DNA of 64,000 nt from a virus: the IMG/VR virus record IMGVR_UViG_3300050821_001689, positions 1-64,000 of that record; one strand, 5' to 3'. Positions 23,454 to 27,818 of the stretch are shown one piece after another. The notes beneath the pieces were generated by a model. It saw only the letters and a program-made list of their open reading frames with translations, was not told the DNA's origin and did not search any database. The translations under genes were made by a program, and so were the position numbers. Numbering within the stretch: position 1 is the first letter of the stretch; each line of letters begins with the position of its first letter.

Positions 23454-23632
23454 ATATCAAGATGCCAATTCGTTACTGTACCCGTTGTGGGGATAACTCC
23501 TTTTACGACAGTAAATGTCGCACTTGCGGATACAAGGAGCCTACTTGGATGGACCGGCATTATCGTTGTATTATGCTGGCTTCTATGCTCCTTGAATTAT
23601 TACTACTTGGGTATATAGCATGGCGAGCATAA
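23447..23632 (+). CDS. Zinc-ribbon membrane protein, 61 aa
   Basis: N-terminal zinc ribbon (YCTRCGDNSFYDSKCRTCG) followed by a C-terminal hydrophobic helix (MLASMLLELLLLGYIAW). A tail-anchored layout. Unknown function. Confidence 0.6.
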   Translation: MLNIKMPIRYCTRCGDNSFYDSKCRTCGYKEPTWMDRHYRCIMLASMLLELLLLGYIAWRA

Positions 23633-23769
23633 ACTGGGGCCGGTGGCTAGCTATAACACAAATGTTATTGTGTTTCGGTGCGGCGGCAGGATATGCTTTC
23701 CAACGTGACTGGCGGAAAACGGTGTACTGGACCTGTGCCGGAGTCATCACAGCCTCGGTCACATTTTGA
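23620..23769 (+). CDS. Small two-helix membrane protein, 49 aa
   Basis: The ATG overlaps the previous TAA. INWGRWLAITQMLLCFGAAA, then RDWRKTVYWTCAGVITASVTF at the C-terminus; this pattern is common in small phage membrane proteins, often near the replication genes. Function unknown. It is the last gene before the tRNA operon. Confidence 0.6.
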   Translation: MASINWGRWLAITQMLLCFGAAAGYAFQRDWRKTVYWTCAGVITASVTF

Positions 23770-23771
23770 GC

Positions 23772-23799
23772 TTGACATCCTGGAAATTTGTGGTACAGT
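23772..23799 (+). promoter_or_regulatory. Promoter of the tRNA array
   Basis: TTGACA (23772-23777), 16-base spacer, TACAGT (23794-23799). It is the only good promoter ahead of the array, about 130 bases upstream of the first tRNA. Confidence 0.7.
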
Positions 23800-23804
23800 G
23801 GTCC

Positions 23805-23929
23805 CATACAGTTTCTTGGTTCGTATAAACCAAGTGGTTGCGGGGAGTCGAAACTTCGGCAGGCTAGGGTCCAATCCCCTTCCTGAAAAAGACTCCCGCC
23901 GTCCTCGGGTACGAGAACCCGTAAAGTTT
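23805..23929 (+). ncRNA. Structured leader of the tRNA operon
   Basis: CTTGGTT/AACCAAG (23814-23833), a 7-bp GGGAGTC...GACTCCC pair enclosing a CAGG/CCTG hairpin whose loop TCCAATC resembles a degenerate T-loop, and CGGGT/ACCCG. I could not draw a complete tRNA. It may be a decayed tRNA-like element or a regulatory leader. Confidence 0.4.
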
Positions 23930-24004
23930 GGACCCTTAGCACAACGGACAGGGCACTTGGCTACGAACCAAGAGATGAGTGTTCGATTCACTCAGGGTCC
24001 TCCA
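23930..24004 (+). tRNA. tRNA-Arg (ACG)
   Basis: Acceptor GGACCCT/AGGGTCC, anticodon arm CTTGG-CTACGAA-CCAAG, T-arm GAGTG-TTCGATT-CACTC, CCA encoded. First tRNA of the array. Confidence 0.92.
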
Positions 24005-24011
24005 TATTTGA

Positions 24012-24086
24012 GGTCGGTTCGTTCAATGGACAGGACGGGAGCCTCCGAAGCTCCAAATCACGGTTCGACTCCGTGACTGACTTCCA
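24012..24086 (+). tRNA. tRNA-Arg (CCG)
   Basis: Acceptor GGTCGGT pairs with ACTGACT through two G.T pairs; anticodon arm GGAGC-CTCCGAA-GCTCC; T-arm CACGG-TTCGACT-CCGTG; CCA encoded. Confidence 0.9.
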
Positions 24087-24092
24087 GAATTT

Positions 24093-24170
24093 GTGGCTGT
24101 ACCGGCCTCGATTCCTAATCGAGTAACCGTAACTGGACTGATGTGAGTTCAAGTCTCACCAGCCACTCCA
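24093..24170 (+). tRNA. tRNA-Arg (CCT) lacking a normal D-arm
   Basis: Acceptor GTGGCTG/CAGCCAC, anticodon arm CTCGA-TTCCTAA-TCGAG, T-arm GTGAG-TTCAAGT-CTCAC and CCA are all perfect. Between acceptor and anticodon stem there are only seven bases (TACCGGC), so no D-arm can form. The variable region is 19 nt and contains AACTGGAC, which looks like a D-loop sequence out of place. Confidence 0.75.
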
Positions 24171-24176
24171 TAATTC

Positions 24177-24251
24177 GGCCCTGTCGTTCAATGCACAGGA
24201 CTCTCGGCTTCTACCCGAGAAATCTGGGTTGGATTCCCAGTGGGGCCTCCA
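24177..24251 (+). tRNA. tRNA-Arg (TCT)
   Basis: Acceptor GGCCCTG/TGGGGCC, anticodon arm CTCGG-CTTCTAC-CCGAG. The T-loop is TTGGATT, with G instead of the nearly invariant C56. CCA encoded. Confidence 0.85.
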
Positions 24252-24255
24252 TATT

Positions 24256-24346
24256 AGTCGGTAGCATCAGCCATGCAGCGTGGACTTATACCCCACGAGG
24301 AGCAGATTACTCCGCCGAGAAGGGGCAGCACCTTCACCGACTACCA
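24256..24346 (+). tRNA. tRNA-like gene with atypical D- and T-loops, possible anticodon TAT
   Basis: Acceptor AGTCGGT/ACCGACT pairs 7/7 with A73 and CCA, and a 5-bp T-stem GAAGG/CCTTC abuts it exactly. But the T-loop is GGCAGCA instead of TTCRANY. The D-stem GCAT/ATGC has a 5-nt loop without GG. A variable arm GGAG/CTCC is present. The anticodon loop reads CTTATAC (TAT, Ile) if one A.C pair closes the stem. It could be a divergent tRNA or a tRNA mimic. Confidence 0.5.
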
Positions 24347-24350
24347 TTTT

Positions 24351-24428
24351 GGGCTAGTGGTCAAATGGCAAAGGCGCTCCGCTCAAACCGGAGAGATTTT
24401 GTGAGTTCGACTCTCACCTGGCCCACCA
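24351..24428 (+). tRNA. tRNA-Leu (CAA)
   Basis: Acceptor GGGCTAG/CTGGCCC, anticodon arm CTCCG-CTCAAAC-CGGAG, T-arm GTGAG-TTCGACT-CTCAC. The variable region is only seven bases, whereas bacterial leucine tRNAs have a long variable arm. Confidence 0.85.
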
Positions 24429-24432
24429 TTTT

Positions 24433-24521
24433 GGAGAGGACGCCGGAATTGGTACCGGTACCTGACTGTAAATCAGGAGTCCCTTGGGATAATGTAGGTT
24501 CGACTCCTACTCTCTCCACCA
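24433..24521 (+). tRNA. tRNA-Tyr (GTA)
   Basis: Acceptor GGAGAGG/TCTCTCC, anticodon loop CTGTAAA, class II variable arm as expected, CCA encoded. Confidence 0.92.
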
Positions 24522-24569
24522 TTTTTCTTGCAACTTTATGGTACACTGTAGCATCATATGGTTGTCAGT

Positions 24570-24642
24570 GGGCTCGGAGTAGGACGGGTATACGCCTCGT
24601 TTGCACCGAGGAAAAGGGGTTCGACTCCCCGCGGGTCCACCA
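24570..24642 (+). tRNA. tRNA-Ala (TGC)
   Basis: Acceptor GGGCTCG pairs with CGGGTCC via G.T pairs, anticodon arm CCTCG-TTTGCAC-CGAGG, T-loop TTCGACT, CCA encoded. About 48 bases of AT-richer spacer precede it. Confidence 0.85.
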
Positions 24643-24649
24643 ATTTCGT

Positions 24650-24723
24650 GCTTGTTTAGCTCAATGGTAGAGCCCCGGCCTGAAACACCGGTTACCGTGG
24701 TTCGATTCCACGTGCAAGCGCCA
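24650..24723 (+). tRNA. tRNA-Phe (GAA)
   Basis: Canonical D-arm GCTC-AATGGTA-GAGC, anticodon loop CTGAAAC, T-arm CGTGG-TTCGATT-CCACG. The acceptor GCTTGTT/TGCAAGC has one T-T mismatch at 7-66. Confidence 0.87.
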
Positions 24724-24724
24724 T

Positions 24725-24808
24725 ACCCTGCTGGTGGAACGGCAGACACACTTGGCTTAGAACCAAGCGCCGAAAGGCATGGGGGTTCAAATCCCTCGCG
24801 GGGTACCA
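24725..24808 (+). tRNA. tRNA-Leu (TAG)
   Basis: Acceptor ACCCTGC/GCGGGGT, anticodon arm CTTGG-CTTAGAA-CCAAG, long variable arm, CCA. Confidence 0.92.
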
Positions 24809-24813
24809 ATTTT

Positions 24814-24900
24814 GCGTCTGTGCTGGAACTGGCAGACAGCTTGGCCTGAGAAGCCAAGGTCCTAACGGACGTGGGGGTTCAAGTCCCCCTGGACGCACCA
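24814..24900 (+). tRNA. tRNA-Leu (GAG)
   Basis: Acceptor GCGTCTG/TGGACGC, anticodon loop CTGAGAA within TTGGC/GCCAA, long variable arm, CCA. Confidence 0.92.
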
Positions 24901-24905
24901 AATTT

Positions 24906-24991
24906 GCGCTGCTGATGGAATGGCAGACATGGGAGACTTAAAACCTCCTGCCTTAACAGGCGTCCGAGTTCGAGTCTCGGGTGGCGCACCA
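24906..24991 (+). tRNA. tRNA-Leu (TAA)
   Basis: Acceptor GCGCTGC/GTGGCGC, anticodon loop CTTAAAA, long variable arm with CCTG/CAGG, CCA. Confidence 0.9.
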
Positions 24992-24996
24992 ATTTT

Positions 24997-25085
24997 CGAG
25001 ATGTAGGCGGGTAAATGGAAGCCCTCTGGTTTTGGAAACCAGCGCCACATCGGCCTTGCAGGTTCGAGTCCTGCCATCTCGACCA
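24997..25085 (+). tRNA. tRNA-Pro (TGG) with long variable arm
   Basis: C1-G72 and A73 (acceptor CGAGATG/CATCTCG) and anticodon arm CTGGT-TTTGGAA-ACCAG give proline identity. The variable region is 15 nt with a GCC/GGC stem, a class II feature not expected in proline tRNAs. Confidence 0.85.
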
Positions 25086-25090
25086 TTTTT

Positions 25091-25164
25091 CGGGGAGTCT
25101 GATAACGGTAGTCTCCCGGCGTCGGAAGCCGGTGGCGAGTGTTCGACTCACTCTTCCCCGACCA
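25091..25164 (+). tRNA. tRNA-Pro (CGG)
   Basis: Acceptor CGGGGAG/TTCCCCG with C1-G72 and A73, anticodon arm CCGGC-GTCGGAA-GCCGG, CCA. Confidence 0.9.
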
Positions 25165-25169
25165 TCTTT

Positions 25170-25243
25170 AGGCTGTTAGTTCAAAGGTAGAACAGCGGAC
25201 TCCAAACCCGCGAATGGGCGCTCGAAACGCTCACGGCCTGCCA
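25170..25243 (+). tRNA. tRNA-Trp (CCA)
   Basis: Acceptor AGGCTGT/ACGGCCT with G73, anticodon loop CTCCAAA. The T-loop is CTCGAAA (C54). Confidence 0.87.
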
Positions 25244-25249
25244 AATTTT

Positions 25250-25324
25250 GTGTTCCTAGTCTAACGGCTAAGACGCGGGCCTGTGAAGCCCATTATCTCG
25301 GTTCGATTCCGAGGGAACACCCCA
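25250..25324 (+). tRNA. tRNA-His (GTG)
   Basis: Acceptor GTGTTCC/GGAACAC with C73, anticodon loop CTGTGAA. The base before position 1 is T, so the usual G-1 is not obviously encoded. Confidence 0.9.
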
Positions 25325-25348
25325 TTTTAGGTTAAGACACGCTTTTGA

Positions 25349-25421
25349 TGCTGGGAGAATCGGTATTCAAGTCTGACTCATAACCAGACCTCCGTGGGTT
25401 CGACTCCCACTCCAGCGACCA
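25349..25421 (+). tRNA. tRNA-Met-type (CAT)
   Basis: Acceptor TGCTGGG/TCCAGCG with terminal T.G pairs, anticodon loop CTCATAA, short D-loop CGGT, CCA. Initiator, elongator or Ile2 identity cannot be told. Confidence 0.82.
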
Positions 25422-25429
25422 TTTTCTGT

Positions 25430-25503
25430 TGTGGAATAGTTCAGTGGTAGAATAGGCTCCCGATAAGGGCTTGACGCTGGTTCGATTCCAGATTCCACAA
25501 CCA
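25430..25503 (+). tRNA. tRNA-Ile (GAT) with C33
   Basis: Acceptor TGTGGAA/TTCCACA, D-arm GTTC-AGTGGTA-GAAT, anticodon loop CCGATAA. Position 33 is C, not the near-universal U. Confidence 0.85.
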
Positions 25504-25508
25504 AATTT

Positions 25509-25583
25509 ACCCGGCTCGTCTAACGGCCAGGACACTTCGCCTACACCGAAGGGGACAGGGTTCAATTCCTTGGCTGGGTACCA
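25509..25583 (+). tRNA. tRNA-Val (TAC) with C33
   Basis: Acceptor ACCCGGC/GCTGGGT, perfect anticodon stem CTTCG/CGAAG with loop CCTACAC, so position 33 is C. CCA encoded. Confidence 0.87.
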
Positions 25584-25588
25584 TTTTC

Positions 25589-25662
25589 GCGGTCATCGTA
25601 CATTGGCAGTACGATTGCTTGCCAAGCAATAAAGCCGGGTTCGATTCCCGGTGGCCGCTCCA
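25589..25662 (+). tRNA. tRNA-Gly (GCC)
   Basis: Acceptor GCGGTCA/TGGCCGC, anticodon arm ATTGC-TTGCCAA-GCAAT, CCA. The permuted tRNA begins six bases after its CCA. Confidence 0.92.
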
Positions 25663-25668
25663 GATGTT

Positions 25669-25778
25669 CGGGGAAATGAAGGTTCGAGTCCTTCGCCTCC
25701 AGCAAGCGATAAGCGCCAGGGTCATTCCCTGGATGTCTCGCCCTAGTGAAGGTAATCGTCTAACGGTAGGACGCCCCG
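25669..25778 (+). tRNA. Second candidate circularly permuted tRNA
   Basis: 3' half: anticodon strand CGGGG (25669-25673), AAAT, T-arm GAAGG-TTCGAGT-CCTTC, acceptor strand GCCTCCA (25695-25701), G. Linker contains hairpin CCAGGG/CCCTGG. 5' half: TGAAGGT (25747-25753), AATC, D-arm GTC-TAACGGTAG-GAC, G26, anticodon strand CCCCG (25774-25778). The anticodon strands pair 5/5 and the acceptor strands 6/7 with one A.C. The D-arm is preceded by two extra bases and CCA is not encoded. Flanked tightly by tRNA-Gly genes on both sides. Confidence 0.55.
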
Positions 25779-25788
25779 ACGCGATTTT

Positions 25789-25862
25789 GCGAGACCAGTG
25801 TGACGGTCGCACGGGTGCCTTCCAAGCTCCAGGTCGGAGTTCAAGTCTCCGGTTTCGCTCCA
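25789..25862 (+). tRNA. tRNA-Gly (TCC)
   Basis: Acceptor GCGAGAC/GTTTCGC, anticodon loop CTTCCAA in a stem with one T-T mismatch, T-arm CGGAG-TTCAAGT-CTCCG, CCA. Confidence 0.85.
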
Positions 25863-25868
25863 TTTTGT

Positions 25869-25944
25869 TGGGCAGTAGTTTAACTGGTAGAACGGCTGAC
25901 TTTGAATCAGTCAGGTTTAGGTTCGAATCCTAACTACCCAACCA
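25869..25944 (+). tRNA. tRNA-Gln (TTG)
   Basis: Acceptor TGGGCAG/CTACCCA with one C.A mismatch, anticodon arm GCTGA-CTTTGAA-TCAGT, CCA. Confidence 0.88.
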
Positions 25945-25960
25945 AAGTTTAGGAGGTCCC

Positions 25961-26386
25961 ATGAAGAAAGCTATCTGTACCCTGGCCATGTTACTTACCA
26001 TGTCCGCGGTAGCCGACGCCAAACCGAACTGGAAGCGCATCGGAAAAATAGCTCTCGTCTGGGGAGCCCCGGTGGCTTCTTCTCTACTAGCCACTAAGGG
26101 CGGGGTAGACTGCCGTAAACGTAATGGCGTGGCTCCTTGCAGCGAACATTACGGTGAGTTCAATGCTTTCGAAGGTGTCCGTGGCGGGTTTAGTCTGACC
26201 ATGAGCACCCTCTCCTGGAAATGTCTCAACGGAACCGGAGACAAAATGTGTTACAGTATGGCTGTAGGCACGGCGGTCTTTAATACCTACTGGTGGAGAC
26301 ACGAGGAGGGTATTTATAAGCCGGAGGATACCACTAAGATTGGTACCTTAGTGGTCCCCAAGAGTTTTCTGTTGAAAAGGTATTAA
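25961..26386 (+). CDS. Secreted protein within the tRNA array
   Basis: TAGGAGGTCCC precedes the ATG. 141 aa with a clear signal peptide (KKAICTLAMLLTMSAVADA, cleavage after ADA). The mature part has a hydrophobic glycine-rich segment and several cysteines (GGVDCRKRNGVAPCSEHYGE, WKCLNGTGDKMCY). It is the only protein gene among 35 tRNAs, so it must be co-transcribed with them. Unknown function; perhaps a periplasmic host-interaction protein. Confidence 0.6.
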   Translation: MKKAICTLAMLLTMSAVADAKPNWKRIGKIALVWGAPVASSLLATKGGVDCRKRNGVAPCSEHYGEFNAFEGVRGGFSLTMSTLSWKCLNGTGDKMCYSMAVGTAVFNTYWWRHEEGIYKPEDTTKIGTLVVPKSFLLKRY

Positions 26387-26394
26387 GTTTCAAT

Positions 26395-26469
26395 TGCCCT
26401 GTCGTCTAACTGGCAGGATTAGGGACTCTGAATCCCTCGATAAAGGTTCGAATCCTTTTGGGGCAACCA
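26395..26469 (+). tRNA. tRNA-Gln (CTG)
   Basis: Acceptor TGCCCTG/TGGGGCA, anticodon arm AGGGA-CTCTGAA-TCCCT, T-loop TTCGAAT, CCA. Confidence 0.92.
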
Positions 26470-26496
26470 AGCATCTGATGTAGTGACGGTTTCTAC

Positions 26497-26572
26497 TGTG
26501 GTCTGGTCCAACTGGCAGGACGGGATACTGTTAATATCTACGGTCTCGGTTCGAATCCGAGGGCCACAGCCA
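26497..26572 (+). tRNA. tRNA-Asn (GTT)
   Basis: Acceptor TGTGGTC/GGCCACA with G73, anticodon loop CTGTTAA, T-arm CTCGG-TTCGAAT-CCGAG, CCA. Confidence 0.92.
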
Positions 26573-26589
26573 AATTTAAGGTCCAGGAT

Positions 26590-26618
26590 TATTGACCGTA
26601 AGCCCTTTTAGGTCAATA
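26590..26618 (+). repeat. Hairpin in tRNA spacer
   Basis: TATTGACC (26590-26597) pairs with GGTCAATA (26611-26618), 8 bp, between the Asn and Thr tRNAs. No T-tract. Confidence 0.6.
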
Positions 26619-26631
26619 CTCTGATACCTAA

Positions 26632-26705
26632 GCCGAGTTCGTTCAACGGTAGGATAGGGAGCTTGTACCTCCTGGACGAGCGTTCGACTCGCTCACTTGG
26701 CTCCA
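26632..26705 (+). tRNA. tRNA-Thr (TGT)
   Basis: Acceptor GCCGAGT/ACTTGGC, anticodon loop CTTGTAC within GGAG/CTCC, CCA. Confidence 0.9.
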
Positions 26706-26724
26706 GTTTGGTCGGGTTATACCT

Positions 26725-26747
26725 TGACAAAATGTGAAGTTTTGTCA
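26725..26747 (+). repeat. Hairpin in tRNA spacer
   Basis: TGACAAAA (26725-26732) and TTTTGTCA (26740-26747) form a perfect 8-bp stem with a 7-nt loop between the TGT and CGT threonine tRNAs. Confidence 0.65.
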
Positions 26748-26765
26748 TGCCATAACTTGACATTC

Positions 26766-26841
26766 GCACTGTTGGTCCAGTTGGCTACGACTCCACTCCC
26801 GTAAAGTGGAAACGTTGGTTCGAATCCAACACGGTGCTCCA
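26766..26841 (+). tRNA. tRNA-Thr (CGT) with C33
   Basis: Acceptor GCACTGT/ACGGTGC, perfect anticodon stem CCACT/AGTGG with loop CCCGTAA (C33), CCA. Confidence 0.87.
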
Positions 26842-26846
26842 TTTTT

Positions 26847-26920
26847 GCTGGTATCGTTCAGTGGTAGGACATCTGCTTGGTAAGCAGAGGACTCACGTTC
26901 GATTCGTGGTACTAGCTCCA
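26847..26920 (+). tRNA. tRNA-Thr (GGT)
   Basis: Acceptor GCTGGTA/TACTAGC, anticodon arm TCTGC-TTGGTAA-GCAGA, CCA. Confidence 0.92.
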
Positions 26921-26925
26921 TTTTC

Positions 26926-26999
26926 GGGGTCGTCATCTAGTGACAAGATGCCCGACTGTCTATCGGAGAACGGGAGTTTGATTCTCCTCGACCCCGCCA
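26926..26999 (+). tRNA. tRNA-Asp (GTC)
   Basis: Acceptor GGGGTCG/CGACCCC with G73, anticodon loop CTGTCTA. The T-loop is TTTGATT, with T at position 56. Confidence 0.88.
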
Positions 27000-27004
27000 T
27001 CTTA

Positions 27005-27041
27005 ATTGCCAAAAGCGACATATATGTCTCTTTAGGCGAAT
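27005..27041 (+). repeat. Long hairpin abutting a tRNA
   Basis: GCC/GGC, AAAG/CTTT and the palindrome GACATATATGTC stack into one long hairpin ending three bases before tRNA-Glu. Confidence 0.55.
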
Positions 27042-27043
27042 AT

Positions 27044-27117
27044 GGCCCTGTCGATTAGTGGCAGGTCGTCTGGTTCTCGACCAGATAGCGGGAGTTCGAT
27101 TCTCCCCGGGGCTACCA
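27044..27117 (+). tRNA. tRNA-Glu (CTC)
   Basis: Acceptor GGCCCTG/CGGGGCT, anticodon arm TCTGG-TTCTCGA-CCAGA, CCA. Confidence 0.9.
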
Positions 27118-27136
27118 GGTTTGGGGCCTTTAAATA

Positions 27137-27170
27137 TAGGCTTTAGGAGTTAAATTCACCCTAAAGCCTA
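27137..27170 (+). repeat. Perfect 11-bp hairpin in tRNA spacer
   Basis: TAGGCTTTAGG (27137-27147) pairs with CCTAAAGCCTA (27160-27170) between the two glutamate tRNAs. No T-tract, so processing rather than termination is more likely. Confidence 0.7.
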
Positions 27171-27186
27171 GACTTATGGGCTTTGT

Positions 27187-27260
27187 GGCGAGGTCGTCTA
27201 TGGGTAGGAAGGGAGCCTTTCAAGCTCTCAGAGCGGGTTCGAGTCCCGCCCTCGCTACCA
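27187..27260 (+). tRNA. tRNA-Glu (TTC)
   Basis: Acceptor GGCGAGG/CCTCGCT, anticodon loop CTTTCAA, T-arm GCGGG-TTCGAGT-CCCGC, CCA. Confidence 0.92.
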
Positions 27261-27269
27261 TAAATTTGT

Positions 27270-27345
27270 CGGTTGCAAGTGTTAGCGGCAGCATACTCGC
27301 CTTTTAAGCGATGGGGTCAGGGTTCAAGTCCCTGGCGACCGACCA
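27270..27345 (+). tRNA. tRNA-Lys (TTT)
   Basis: Acceptor CGGTTGC/GCGACCG, anticodon loop CTTTTAA, T-arm CAGGG-TTCAAGT-CCCTG, CCA. Confidence 0.9.
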
Positions 27346-27419
27346 AAAGTTGGGCATTGGGGTTCGAGACCCCGGCAACTTTCCATAGGAGAGTTGAGTC
27401 TGGGACTGCCCCCGGATTT
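27346..27419 (+). other. tRNA-like fragment with CCA: minihelix or third permuted tRNA
   Basis: Starts at the base after the CCA of tRNA-Lys. T-arm TGGGG-TTCGAGA-CCCCG, acceptor strand GCAACTT, T73 and CCA (27383-27385). AAGTTG at 27347-27352 can close an acceptor/T-arm minihelix directly. Alternatively GAGTTGA (27391-27397), a GTC-TGG-GAC mini D-arm and CCCGG (27411-27415, pairing with TTGGG 27350-27354) would make a degenerate permuted tRNA ending just before tRNA-Lys(CTT). Confidence 0.45.
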
Positions 27420-27494
27420 GGGCTACAGGTGTTACGGTAGCATTGCTCCCTCTTAAGGAGACAGGACCGTGTTCAATTCACGGGTGGCCCACCA
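27420..27494 (+). tRNA. tRNA-Lys (CTT)
   Basis: Acceptor GGGCTAC/GTGGCCC, anticodon loop CTCTTAA, T-loop TTCAATT, CCA. Confidence 0.9.
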
Positions 27495-27500
27495 TTTTAC

Positions 27501-27588
27501 GGAGGATTGGCAGAGTGGCAATGCACACGGCTGCTATCCGTGAGTCTACCGTAAGGTAGCGGGGGTTCAAGCCCTCCATCCTCCGCCA
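27501..27588 (+). tRNA. tRNA-Ser (GCT)
   Basis: Acceptor GGAGGAT/ATCCTCC with G73, anticodon arm CACGG-CTGCTAT-CCGTG, long variable arm, CCA. Confidence 0.92.
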
Positions 27589-27592
27589 TCTT

Positions 27593-27678
27593 GGAACGTA
27601 TGGGCAATGGTGCCCCGCGGTCTCGAAAACCGCCACAGCCGCAAGGCTAATAGAGTTCGATTCTCTAGCGTTCCGCCA
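27593..27678 (+). tRNA. tRNA-Ser (CGA)
   Basis: Acceptor GGAACGT/GCGTTCC with G73, anticodon arm GCGGT-CTCGAAA-ACCGC, long variable arm, CCA. Confidence 0.92.
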
Positions 27679-27683
27679 TTCTC

Positions 27684-27757
27684 GGCTGGTAAGACGAACG
27701 GTTAGTTGACTGTCTGCAAAACAGTTGTAGTGGGTCCGACTCCCACACCGGCCTCCA
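27684..27757 (+). tRNA. tRNA-Cys (GCA)
   Basis: Acceptor GGCTGGT/ACCGGCC, anticodon arm ACTGT-CTGCAAA-ACAGT. The T-loop is TCCGACT (C55). Last tRNA of the array. Confidence 0.9.
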
Positions 27758-27765
27758 AATAATGC

Positions 27766-27794
27766 TTGACAAGTGTTCCCTCTCGTGCCATTCT
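27766..27794 (+). promoter_or_regulatory. Possible promoter for the phosphoesterase gene
   Basis: TTGACA (27766-27771) follows the last tRNA; 17 bases on is CATTCT, a weak -10. The ATG at 27819 follows GGGGAGG. Confidence 0.45.
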
Positions 27795-27818
27795 AGTCCT
27801 CGAATTTAGGGGAGGCTT

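Noticed and set aside
24361-26302. Many open frames across the tRNA array on both strands
   Set aside because: They translate tRNA sequence with repeated Gly-Val-Arg-Phe type artefacts and have no ribosome sites. Only 25961-26386 has a signal peptide and ribosome site.
26757-26762. TTGACA as promoter of tRNA-Thr (CGT)
   Set aside because: It is four bases from the tRNA start, so a transcript would begin inside or after the gene.
23930-27757. CRISPR array
   Set aside because: The repeated pattern comes from tRNA T-arms and CCA ends, not from identical repeats with unique spacers.
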